From JABJMC01 sp964459205 (GTDB lineage: Bacteria; Patescibacteriota; Gracilibacteria; UBA1369; UBA12473): 14,212 bases of DNA. The notes beneath the pieces are model-generated. The model did not search any database and was not told the DNA's origin. It saw only the letters and a program-made list of their open reading frames with translations. The stretch's first letter is position 1; every line of letters starts with the position of its first letter. The position numbers and the translations under genes were made by a program. This document shows positions 5,944-13,297 of the stretch, in pieces. The stretch spans positions 1-14,212 of the forward strand of contig CAYWKJ010000029.1 in NCBI GenBank assembly GCA_964459205.1, written 5' to 3'.

Positions 5944-6312
5944 ATGAGACACCGTACTAAACACCGATCATTCAACCGCCAAAAGGATCATCAAAAAGCA
6001 ATGATTAAAAACTTAATTACTTCGATCCTTCTCTACGAAAAAGTAAAAACTACTGAGGCTAAAGCCAAAGCAATTGCCCCGCACGTAGAAAAAATTATTA
6101 CTCTTGCTCGTGCTGTTGATAGTGGCAAAAAGCCAAAAATGAATGGCATTCGCGAGATTAACAAGACAGTTTTCGATGAAAAAGCTTCTCGCAAGCTACT
6201 CGAAGAAATTGCTCCCCGCTATACTGATCGATCATCTGGTTTTACTCGTATTACTCACCTTGGACCACGCGCTGGCGATGCCGCGCCCATGGTTCAAATT
6301 GAACTCGTTTAA
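5944..6312 (+). CDS. rplQ: 50S ribosomal protein bL17
   Basis: bL17, 122 residues, lies near the peptide exit tunnel of the large subunit. It starts MRHRTKHRSFNRQKDHQKAM, close to the canonical MRHR-x-x-x-KLNR start. It has the TTEAKAKAIAPHVEKIITLA helix and ends in DRSSGFTRI and HLGPRAGDAAPMVQIELV, the family's C-terminal signature. The length is normal. A weak purine stretch (AAAGGT) precedes the ATG. It follows rpoA as in most bacteria. The usual truA or cbiO genes between rplQ and rplM are absent, and rplM follows after 17 nt. Confidence 0.97.
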   Translation: MRHRTKHRSFNRQKDHQKAMIKNLITSILLYEKVKTTEAKAKAIAPHVEKIITLARAVDSGKKPKMNGIREINKTVFDEKASRKLLEEIAPRYTDRSSGFTRITHLGPRAGDAAPMVQIELV

Positions 6313-6329
6313 TCTAAACTTATCCTAAA

Positions 6330-6761
6330 ATGAAGCTTACGAAAGCCGCTAAACATACTGACTTTACTGCCAAATGGTATCTAGTAGATGCCTCAAACAT
6401 CGTACTAGGAAAACTTGCTACTGAAATTGCTAAAACCTTACGTGGCAAAGAAAAACCTTGTTTTTCCCATCATGTAGACTGTGGCGACCACGTGGTAGTA
6501 ATCAACGCTGAAAAAATTGCCCTAACAGGAGCAAAATTAGATCAAAAAATGTACCGCCGTCACAGTGGATACCTTGGAAATCTAAAAGAAACCCCTGCTA
6601 AAGACGTAATTAAGAAAAATCCTACTCGTTTGCTAGAAGAGGCTATCTCTGGAATGCTTCCTAAAAACAAGCTCCGCAAACGATTCATGGCTAAACTTCA
6701 CCTTTATGCCGGTCCTGACCACAAGCACACCGGTCAAAATCCTGAACCACTTAACATTTAA
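6330..6761 (+). CDS. rplM: 50S ribosomal protein uL13
   Basis: uL13, 143 residues, is an early assembly protein of the large subunit. Hallmarks are AKWYLVDASNIVLGKLAT near the N-terminus, HVVVINAEKIALTG, the YRRHSGYLG motif, GMLPKNKLRKR and the C-terminal LHLYAGPDHKHTGQNPEPL. The length is typical. The stop codon TAA (6759-6761) overlaps the first base of the first possible rpsI start (TAATG), so the two are translationally coupled, as is usual for the conserved L13-S9 pair. The start follows an A/T-rich leader (tatcctaaa) with no Shine-Dalgarno sequence. Confidence 0.97.
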   Translation: MKLTKAAKHTDFTAKWYLVDASNIVLGKLATEIAKTLRGKEKPCFSHHVDCGDHVVVINAEKIALTGAKLDQKMYRRHSGYLGNLKETPAKDVIKKNPTRLLEEAISGMLPKNKLRKRFMAKLHLYAGPDHKHTGQNPEPLNI

Positions 6762-7186
6762 TGACCATGTCAGACGAAAAAAAACTCACCTTCTCCGGAA
6801 AATATTTCTACGCTAACGGAAAAAGAAAAAGTGCCATTGCTCGCGTTCGACTTTATGAAAAAGGACAAGGCCGCATCACAATTAACGAAAAACCCTACCG
6901 CACGTATTTAACAATCACCGAGACTTACGAAATTGTTAAAACTCCGCTGCTTTTAACCGACCATCTCAAAGATTTTGATATTTCCGCCGTGGTAACAGGT
7001 GGAGGATCACACGCTCAAGCCGAAGCTGTTCGCCATGGTATTGCCAAAGCTTTAGTGGAATTTGATCCTGAATTACGCGGAACACTTAAAAAAGCTGGCT
7101 TACTTACTCGTGACTCTCGTTCTAAAGAACGTAAGAAATACGGTCTTAAGAAAGCTCGTCGCGCTCCACAATTCAGCAAACGTTAA
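6761..7186 (+). CDS. rpsI: 30S ribosomal protein uS9
   Basis: uS9, 141 residues from the first ATG, sits in the 30S head with its C-terminal tail touching the P-site tRNA anticodon stem. It has the YANGKRKSAIARVRL motif, VTGGGSHAQAEAVRHGIAKAL in the middle, LTRDSRSKERKKYG, and the invariant C-terminal RAPQFSKR. Two in-frame starts lie 6 nt apart, ATG 6761 (overlapping the rplM stop as TAATG) and ATG 6767. The second gives MSDEKK and may be the true start, but the overlap favours coupling at either. This is the last gene of the rightward ribosomal run. No convincing terminator is visible in the 35 nt before the convergent gene. Confidence 0.97.
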   Translation: MTMSDEKKLTFSGKYFYANGKRKSAIARVRLYEKGQGRITINEKPYRTYLTITETYEIVKTPLLLTDHLKDFDISAVVTGGGSHAQAEAVRHGIAKALVEFDPELRGTLKKAGLLTRDSRSKERKKYGLKKARRAPQFSKR

Positions 7187-7221
7187 AATCCCCGCAACAA
7201 TCTACATAACACAACGCTTTA

Positions 7222-7578
7222 CTAAGCCGCTCTTTTCGTAAAAGGCTCCACACGCCTAAGATCGTCTCTGTCAAGTCCTACCCGAGAGTTAGCATAATCA
7301 ACATGAGGCTGGCAACGCGGCTTTTCCGTGTCCACATCCGGATAACTAGCCAATCCACAAGCCTCTCCTAAACCAGGATTGGGCATTAAACAACCTTGCA
7401 TCCATCTTTGCAAATTACAATAAACTCCAGACGCTTCATCTCCTAAAAAATGATCACATTCTGCACAATCACTACGAGAAGTTCTTGAATTAACTCTAAT
7501 TAAATAACGCCAGGGATCTGGCTCTTGCCAATGTAAGCTAGGCTCCCCCACAGGGAGATCACTGGTACTAAATGCCAT
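7222..7578 (-). CDS. Cysteine-rich protein of unknown function, 118 residues
   Basis: A leftward gene convergent with rpsI and divergent from trmD. I do not recognise the family. The protein appears soluble, with no signal peptide or membrane segment. It has six cysteines (C38, C41, C54, C63, C74, C89) plus H92, in the pattern C-x2-C-x12-C-x8-C-x10-C-x14-C. That could bind zinc or an Fe-S cluster, or form disulfides. The N-terminal part has LHWQEPDPWRYLIRV; the C-terminal 20 residues are charged and Arg/Asp-rich. It is supported as a real gene by a good promoter directly upstream and by the absence of any gene on the other strand. The stop is TAG. The ATG is preceded by a pyrimidine-rich leader with no Shine-Dalgarno sequence, like its neighbours. 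Confidence 0.72.
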   Translation of the reverse strand: MAFSTSDLPVGEPSLHWQEPDPWRYLIRVNSRTSRSDCAECDHFLGDEASGVYCNLQRWMQGCLMPNPGLGEACGLASYPDVDTEKPRCQPHVDYANSRVGLDRDDLRRVEPFTKRAA

Positions 7579-7605
7579 AAAAAAGGGGTGAATGAATTGG
7601 AAAGC

Positions 7606-7634
7606 ATTATATTATACCTAAACAAAGAAGACAA
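7606..7634 (-). promoter_or_regulatory. Leftward promoter of the cysteine-rich gene
   Basis: Reading the minus strand, TTGTCT (7634-7629), a 17-nt spacer and a perfect TATAAT (7611-7606) form a sigma70-type promoter. A second TATAAT at 7616-7611 overlaps it. The predicted start near 7599 gives a leader of about 21 nt ending in a run of T before the ATG. Confidence 0.62.
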
Positions 7635-7656
7635 ATAACAAAAATTACCTTAAAAT
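7628..7656 (+). promoter_or_regulatory. Rightward promoter of the trmD operon
   Basis: AAGACA (7628-7633, matching GACA of the consensus) and TAAAAT (7651-7656) are 17 nt apart. The predicted transcript start is at about 7663, the A of the trmD ATG, so the message could be leaderless. The -35 overlaps the -35 of the leftward promoter on the opposite strand. Confidence 0.45.
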
Positions 7657-7662
7657 ACACCC

Positions 7663-8322
7663 ATGCGCTTTGATGTCCTTACAATTTTTCCATCGTTTTT
7701 CGAAGAAAACCCTTATTTTAAGTACAGCATCCTTGGTGAAGCTGCTAAAGAAGGTCAAATTGAGGTGTACACCCACGATATCCGCGATTACTCCGAAGAC
7801 AAGCACAAAAAGGTCGATGACACGCCTTATGGGGGCGGCGCCGGAATGGTTATGACTTGCCAACCCTTATTCGCCGCCATTGAAAGCGTTAAAGCCAAAA
7901 ATCCAAAGGCTCCAGTTGTATTTCTTACCCCCCAAGGCGAAACTTGGACTCAACCACGCGCCGAAGAGTTCGCCACCAACTCCAAAAAAGGACTTATTTT
8001 ATTATGCGGCCGCTATGAAGGAATTGATCAACGCGTCCGTGACACATTAGTCGACCACGAAATCTCCATTGGCGATTATGTCTTAACAGGAGGAGAGTTA
8101 GCGGCCATGACTTTAATTGACTCCATAACTCGTCTTATCCCTGGCGTCTTAGGCAATGAAGACTCCCCCGAAGAAGATTCCTTTTGCGCTAAATTTGATC
8201 GCAAAAAAGAATACCCTCATTACACTAAACCCGAAATATTTCGGGACATGAAAGTCCCAGATGTTTTACTGTCTGGACACCACGCCAACATTGAAGCCTG
8301 GCGTCGCGATAACCTTAAATAA
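7663..8322 (+). CDS. trmD: tRNA (guanine37-N1)-methyltransferase
   Basis: TrmD, 219 residues, uses S-adenosylmethionine to make m1G37 next to the anticodon, preventing +1 frameshifts. It is a SPOUT trefoil-knot enzyme. The knot motifs are visible: LTPQG (88-92), LCGRYEGIDQRV (114-125) and SIGDYVLTGGELA (135-147). The N-terminal substrate motif DDTPYGGGAGMVM (52-64) is intact. The catalytic aspartate is probably D172 in EEDSF, and R157 lies at the conserved arginine position. The C-terminal YPHYTKPEIF and PDVLLSGHHANIEAWR are canonical. The length is slightly short but complete. The gene heads a five-gene run. The usual neighbours rimM, rplS and rpsP are absent here. The predicted promoter makes a leaderless transcript likely. 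Confidence 0.97.
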   Translation: MRFDVLTIFPSFFEENPYFKYSILGEAAKEGQIEVYTHDIRDYSEDKHKKVDDTPYGGGAGMVMTCQPLFAAIESVKAKNPKAPVVFLTPQGETWTQPRAEEFATNSKKGLILLCGRYEGIDQRVRDTLVDHEISIGDYVLTGGELAAMTLIDSITRLIPGVLGNEDSPEEDSFCAKFDRKKEYPHYTKPEIFRDMKVPDVLLSGHHANIEAWRRDNLK

Positions 8323-8342
8323 CCCATTTAACCCTCCCTAAT

Positions 8343-10361
8343 ATGCATTCTTTTTTATACGGACTTATAGAATTATTCTTTTTTCTTGGATTTTGGGCGG
8401 GCCTAGGTTATTTAATCTACCTTTTTTTCAGCAAACGCAAGCAAATCACCAGCACTGAACTCAAAAAAGTAGCCTTCCCTAAAAAAATGGGCTGGACCAT
8501 TGGAGTAGTTGTTTTAGCTTACAATGTTTTTCTTTACGAAGTCTTTCAATCAAACGGAACCATTCCAGGCATTGGCTGGGGCCTTTTTATTATGGCTACC
8601 CTAGGAGCATTACTATTTGCCTTCCCATCTAAAAAACGCACTTCTTTAGCCTACACCTTAACTATCTTGGGTAGCATTTCCGGTTTAGCTGGAGCCCTAC
8701 AAGCCAATGAATTCATACAATCCTTTAACCTAGCAGTGACTCAATTAAGCCTGCTTGGATTATTACTACTTTATATATTACCTGGGGTTCAATGGGAGGG
8801 ACTGTGGATTCTAAAATCTATCTGGCACAGCATCTTACAGGGCATTAGACATGTACTTGTGCTTTTTAAGCTATCTTTTAAACTCAAAAACGCTCCCAGC
8901 AATAAAATAGTCCACACCCTAAAGACTATTTTTATCACTCTGGTTCTACTTTTAATCTTTGCCTCGCTACTTTCACAAGCAGACCCAATTTTTGACAAAT
9001 TAATTGCTGAAATAAAAGAAGAAGCTGCTACTCGCACTTTCTTTTCATTATTAATTTCCGCAGGCTTACTTTTTATTCTAAGCCTTCAAACAAAAACCTC
9101 CAAAACCTCCCCCAAATTCAAATTATTTAATTTTTATGACGTTGCGATCCCAGTTTTAGCTATTGAATTACTTTTCTTATTTTTTCTATTCATCCAAGGC
9201 AAATACCTTTTTGGTTCACACGAAGCCATTACAAATTTTGATATTACTTATTCCGATTACGTCCGCAAAGGGTTTACAGAATTGCTTACCACCACGTTCT
9301 TAGGCGGCATTATTGCATACTTAATAATACTTAAGGCAAAAACCTCCAAACAGCATAGATTCCTCAGGGGACTTAATGTGATTTTGGTTATTGAATTAAT
9401 GGCCCTGCTAGGCTCCGCTCTTAAACGAGATCTATTATATGTTGAAGCTTATGGGCTAACTCGCGTTCGACTTATCGGCGGTATTTTCTTAGTCTGGCTC
9501 GCTGCTACCCTTATCATGCTTTTGGTCACTAACTTAAGCAAAAAACTACAAGAAAAACAGCTCTTTCTCGGAGTATTTATTATAAGTATTGCTACGCTTG
9601 TGTACTTAAACGCCTTTAACATGGATCATAAAATTGCCACGACTGAACCTCCTGAAGGGCAACGCACTGATTATTTTTATATCTCCAGTTTATCTGTCGA
9701 CGCAGTTGAGGGCTGGGGTCATATTATTCAAGATATGAGTATTGAATTTGATATTATAATGAATCAACCAACCTTAACCGATGAACAAAAAACACTTTTA
9801 TCTGACATTCGGTTAGCCCTTACTAATATTCAAGATAAACGAATACAACTAGAGGATAAATTTGGTGACTTAGAGACTTTTGAAGCTAAATTTGAGACAG
9901 AAATACCAGAAGACAATTACTATGCCTACTATGACAACACCCGAACTTACAATGAATGGCAGCGCGACCGACTCGAAGCAGAGCGTCACTGGACAAGCTG
10001 GAACTGGGGCCAGCAAAACAGCTACACTTACATGCAAACCTACAGTGAATTATTTAGTAATCAAGTAGATTGCTTATTAAACTCTATTGCAAACTATCAG
10101 ATAGACTATTTAATTAATTTAGAAGATGAACTATGGGACCGGATTTATGATTACGAATATCCCTTTGTTGCCATTCAACATCCATATTACGAAGATTTAA
10201 GCAGCACTCTACATCGTGCTTTCGACGAAGAAGGCATTGTCTGGGATGAAGATCTTTATTACGGCAAAGGATATATTGATCTTGAAAATCTGACTCCTGA
10301 GCAAGCTACTGCCTTAGCTCAGCTTCAAGCCGCCCGGCAAGCACAATCATGTTCTAACTAA
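8343..10361 (+). CDS. DUF4173-type polytopic membrane protein with long C-terminal domain
   Basis: A 672-residue protein with about 12 hydrophobic segments in its first 425 residues (for example 5-28, 50-68, 78-95, 101-117, 130-147, 196-214, 233-248, 266-286, 314-332, 343-361, 378-396, 406-424). The segment DYVRKGFTELL (305-315), the motif YVEAYGLTRVRL (366-377) and YLNAFNMDHKIA (421-432) match the pattern I know for DUF4173/DUF4153-type proteins, whose function is unknown. After about residue 435 comes a hydrophilic domain of some 240 residues, rich in Glu, Asp, Tyr and Gln, with likely helices (474-520) and a repetitive Tyr/Trp-rich stretch. Such a tail is longer than I would expect. It lies 20 nt after trmD and 9 nt before the ATPase gene, so it is co-transcribed and may work with that pump. 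The leader ccctccctaat has no Shine-Dalgarno sequence. Confidence 0.7.
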   Translation: MHSFLYGLIELFFFLGFWAGLGYLIYLFFSKRKQITSTELKKVAFPKKMGWTIGVVVLAYNVFLYEVFQSNGTIPGIGWGLFIMATLGALLFAFPSKKRTSLAYTLTILGSISGLAGALQANEFIQSFNLAVTQLSLLGLLLLYILPGVQWEGLWILKSIWHSILQGIRHVLVLFKLSFKLKNAPSNKIVHTLKTIFITLVLLLIFASLLSQADPIFDKLIAEIKEEAATRTFFSLLISAGLLFILSLQTKTSKTSPKFKLFNFYDVAIPVLAIELLFLFFLFIQGKYLFGSHEAITNFDITYSDYVRKGFTELLTTTFLGGIIAYLIILKAKTSKQHRFLRGLNVILVIELMALLGSALKRDLLYVEAYGLTRVRLIGGIFLVWLAATLIMLLVTNLSKKLQEKQLFLGVFIISIATLVYLNAFNMDHKIATTEPPEGQRTDYFYISSLSVDAVEGWGHIIQDMSIEFDIIMNQPTLTDEQKTLLSDIRLALTNIQDKRIQLEDKFGDLETFEAKFETEIPEDNYYAYYDNTRTYNEWQRDRLEAERHWTSWNWGQQNSYTYMQTYSELFSNQVDCLLNSIANYQIDYLINLEDELWDRIYDYEYPFVAIQHPYYEDLSSTLHRAFDEEGIVWDEDLYYGKGYIDLENLTPEQATALAQLQAARQAQSCSN

Positions 10362-10370
10362 GCCCTCCCT

Positions 10371-13097
10371 ATGCATCGCCGCACAGAGCAACAACTTTAT
10401 CGCCGTTTTAAAACCCGCGGCAATGGTCTATCTGAAGACCAAGCAAAACGCCTTTTAAAAGAACACGGACCCAATACTTTTGCCACTAAAAAGAAAAAGC
10501 CACTCATTGTCTCATTTTTGGAGGAATTCACTGATTTAATGGTGATTATTCTTATTTTAGCGGCCTTAATTGCCGGAATTGCTGGTGAAACCGCGGACGC
10601 AGCCGTAATTTTATTCATTGTAGTCCTAAACGCCACCATTGGATTTTTTCAAAAATACAAAGCCGAAAAAGCACTCGAAGCTCTCAAAAACATGCTTGCC
10701 CCACACGCTAAGATAATTCGTGGTGGTAAAACCATGGAAATACCCGCTTCTAAGCTTGTCCCGGGCGATATTATTATCCTAGCCGAAGGTGATTCAGTCC
10801 CAGCCGATGCCCGGCTTTTAGAAATAAGCGAACTTTATATTGATGAATCCGCTTTAACTGGCGAATCTGTCCCAGTTCTCAAAATAACCGAGGCTATCAA
10901 CAAAAAAGAACTTCACTTAGATGAACACGAAAACATTTGTTTTATGGGAACTGCAGTCACGCATGGAACTGGAAAAGCCCTTGTTATTCGCACTGGCGAA
11001 CAAACCGAATTTGGTAAAATCGCTAACCTCACTCGCACTACCCAAAAAGACAAAAGTCCACTTCAAAAAGAACTGCACAAAATTGGGGTTTTTGTTGGAA
11101 AAATCACGCTTGTAATATCTGGCCTTCTTCTGTTAGCGGGCTGGATTTGGCAAGGAAAACCATTTGCCGAAACTTTTCTATTTGCAACGTCAGTCGCTGT
11201 GGCCGCGGTACCAGAAGGCCTACCTGCCACTATTACCATTGCTCTCGCTATCGGAGTTCAACGCCTCGCCAAGCAACGTTCTATTATGAAAAAACTATCC
11301 TCCGTAGAAACTCTTGGCTCAACCACTGTAATTTGCTCCGACAAAACCGGCACCCTAACGCGCAATCAAATGACCGTGGTCGAAATACTTACAGACAACC
11401 ACGCTTTCCCAGTAACTGGCAAAGGTTATAAACCAAAGGGCGAATGGGAAACCACTCGCCCGGCCTCGGAAATTCAAACCTTATGTGAAGTAGCCTGTTT
11501 ATGCAATAACGCTAAACTATCTCGCTCTCGCAAATCTTGGAAAATAATTGGTGACCCTACCGAAGGCTGCCTGCTTGTGGCTGCTTCCAAAACCAAATTT
11601 ACCCCCAAATCAATTCTAAAAAACTTTAAACGCCTTCATGAGCTCCCTTTCGATTCCACCCGTAAAATGATGACTACGATTGATCAAAACAGAACCACCA
11701 AAGAAATTCACGCCCACTTAAAAGGAGCTCCAGATGAAGTTCTTAAAATCTGTACTCATATTTACGAAAATGGTCGCCGCATCAAACTCACTCCTAAAAA
11801 ACGTAAAGAAATCCTCGCCAAAAACAAACAAATGGCCGAAAAAGCACTTCGTGTTTTAGCCTTTGCCGAACGATCTTTAGATGGACACGGCATCCCCCGT
11901 GGCAAAAAACAATACTCCAAAGCCTTAGTTGAAAAAGAAATGACCTTTATTGGTTTAATGGGCATGATTGACCCCGCGCGTAAAGAGGTTTACAGCGCCG
12001 TTGAAATGGCTAAAAAAGCCGGAATTGAAATGTATATGATTACTGGCGATTACGGTATTACCGCCGCGGCTATTGCCAAAGAAATCGGCATGGTTAGAGA
12101 TGATGTTTTAATTGTCACCGGCGCTGACCTTGAGCACATTACCGACAAAAAACTACAAAAACTATTCCGCGAAAACCAGGGCAACATGGTTTTTGCTCGA
12201 GTTAGCCCAGAGCATAAACTCAAAATCATCCGCGCCCTTAAACACCGTGGTGAAATCGTCGCCATGACTGGTGATGGGGTCAACGATGCTCCGGCCTTAA
12301 AACGAGCCGATATTGGAGTCGCTATGGGCATTACTGGCACCGATGTATCCAAAGAGGCCGCTGACATGATCCTCACCGACGACAGCTTTGGCACCATTGT
12401 AAAAGCTGTGAAAGAAGGTCGCACTATTTATGAAAACCTCAAGAAATTTGTTTTCTATATTTTCTCCTGTAATATCGGTGAATTAGTAACTGTTTTTACG
12501 GCAATTCTGCTCGGAATCCCGGCCCCATTAACGGCAATTTTAATCCTGGCTGTAGACCTCGGAACAGACGTCTTGCCGGCCATTGCGCTCGGCGTCGACC
12601 CACCCGAACCTGGCATTATGGAAAAACCACCTCGCCCGCGCAATGAACATCTAATACGCCGTGGTTTTGTTCTTCATTTTGCTTACCTTGGTATAGCAAT
12701 TGGAATCATTGTTACCACTGCTTATTTTTGGATGCTACATCGCTATGGCTGGACCTGGGGAGATGCCCTTTCCCACGACAGTCTAACTTACCTCAAAGCC
12801 TCCACAGCGGCCTTTACTATTCTAGTTATGATTCAAATGTTTAATGCCTTTAATTCTCGCAGCCTCAAGCAGTCCATTTTCAAATTAGGACTTTTTACTA
12901 ATCGCTGGCTTATTGGTGCTATTTGTATTTCTATTGCCACGCTTATCGCATTTGTAGAAATCCCAACTTTCCAAAAATTCCTCCACACCACCCATTTAAC
13001 GTTAAATGAATGGCTAATTCTCGCTGCCTTTTCTTTTGCAATTTTAATTCTTGAAGAATGCCGCAAACTGATCCTAAATACCTCCGCGTCAAAGTAA
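10371..13097 (+). CDS. P2-type (SERCA/Na,K-ATPase-like) cation-transporting ATPase
   Basis: A 908-residue P-type ATPase that pumps cations across the membrane through an aspartyl-phosphate intermediate. In order: N-terminal cation-ATPase domain (1-50), TM1-2 (about 50-92), actuator domain with LTGES (162-166), TM3-4 with VPEGLPA (280-286), phosphorylation site DKTGT (D324-T328), nucleotide site KGAPD (451-455), TGD (558-560), hinge TGDGVNDAP (633-641), then TM5-10. Ion-site positions are N701 and E704 in TM5 (SCNIGEL), D729, T732 and D733 in TM6 (VDLGTD), E282 in TM4, and Q822 in TM8 where SERCA has E908. The DLGTD pattern resembles Na,K-ATPase more than the SERCA NLVTD. The family is P2, but whether the ion is Ca2+, Na+ or another cannot be decided by eye. 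There are no N-terminal metal-binding domains, so it is not a heavy-metal (P1B) pump. The last 40 nt overlap the DUF167 gene. Confidence 0.95.
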   Translation: MHRRTEQQLYRRFKTRGNGLSEDQAKRLLKEHGPNTFATKKKKPLIVSFLEEFTDLMVIILILAALIAGIAGETADAAVILFIVVLNATIGFFQKYKAEKALEALKNMLAPHAKIIRGGKTMEIPASKLVPGDIIILAEGDSVPADARLLEISELYIDESALTGESVPVLKITEAINKKELHLDEHENICFMGTAVTHGTGKALVIRTGEQTEFGKIANLTRTTQKDKSPLQKELHKIGVFVGKITLVISGLLLLAGWIWQGKPFAETFLFATSVAVAAVPEGLPATITIALAIGVQRLAKQRSIMKKLSSVETLGSTTVICSDKTGTLTRNQMTVVEILTDNHAFPVTGKGYKPKGEWETTRPASEIQTLCEVACLCNNAKLSRSRKSWKIIGDPTEGCLLVAASKTKFTPKSILKNFKRLHELPFDSTRKMMTTIDQNRTTKEIHAHLKGAPDEVLKICTHIYENGRRIKLTPKKRKEILAKNKQMAEKALRVLAFAERSLDGHGIPRGKKQYSKALVEKEMTFIGLMGMIDPARKEVYSAVEMAKKAGIEMYMITGDYGITAAAIAKEIGMVRDDVLIVTGADLEHITDKKLQKLFRENQGNMVFARVSPEHKLKIIRALKHRGEIVAMTGDGVNDAPALKRADIGVAMGITGTDVSKEAADMILTDDSFGTIVKAVKEGRTIYENLKKFVFYIFSCNIGELVTVFTAILLGIPAPLTAILILAVDLGTDVLPAIALGVDPPEPGIMEKPPRPRNEHLIRRGFVLHFAYLGIAIGIIVTTAYFWMLHRYGWTWGDALSHDSLTYLKASTAAFTILVMIQMFNAFNSRSLKQSIFKLGLFTNRWLIGAICISIATLIAFVEIPTFQKFLHTTHLTLNEWLILAAFSFAILILEECRKLILNTSASK

Positions 13098-13297
13098 TCC
13101 CCAAGAGTCCTCAGTCTAAATTAGTAGAAGAAATGGCTGATGGCACTTTAAAAATCCGCATCGCCGCTCCTCCAGAAAAAGGTAAAGCCAACCTAGAATT
13201 AATCAAATTTTTAAGCCAACACTTCGACTATCCCAAAAATCAAATAAGAATTGTTAGCGGTAAAAACGATCCCCTAAAACTAATAAAACTCGGATGA
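13058..13297 (+). CDS. DUF167/YggU family protein
   Basis: A 79-residue protein of the DUF167 (YggU) family, small conserved cytoplasmic proteins of unclear function. The family signature is clear: YLRVKVIPKSPQSKL near the N-terminus, then LKIRIAAPPEKGKANLELIKFLS and NQIRIVSGKNDPLKLIKL. It is a little short compared with the usual 95-100 residues. The ATG at 13058 lies inside the end of the ATPase gene (40-nt overlap, different frame). No later ATG precedes the conserved core, so this start is preferred. The TGA stop overlaps the rsmA start as ATGA (13294-13297), indicating translational coupling with rsmA. Confidence 0.88.
   Translation: MPQTDPKYLRVKVIPKSPQSKLVEEMADGTLKIRIAAPPEKGKANLELIKFLSQHFDYPKNQIRIVSGKNDPLKLIKLG

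Noticed and set aside
7225..7247. Possible hairpin CTTTT-CGT-AAAAG as terminator for rpsI or the convergent gene
   Set aside because: The stem is short and A/T-rich, has an asymmetric outer part, lacks a following T-run, and lies inside the coding end of the cysteine-rich gene.
12050..12424. 124-residue minus-strand frame inside the ATPase gene
   Set aside because: It is antisense to the highly conserved P-domain (TGDGVNDAP region), which fully explains the sequence.
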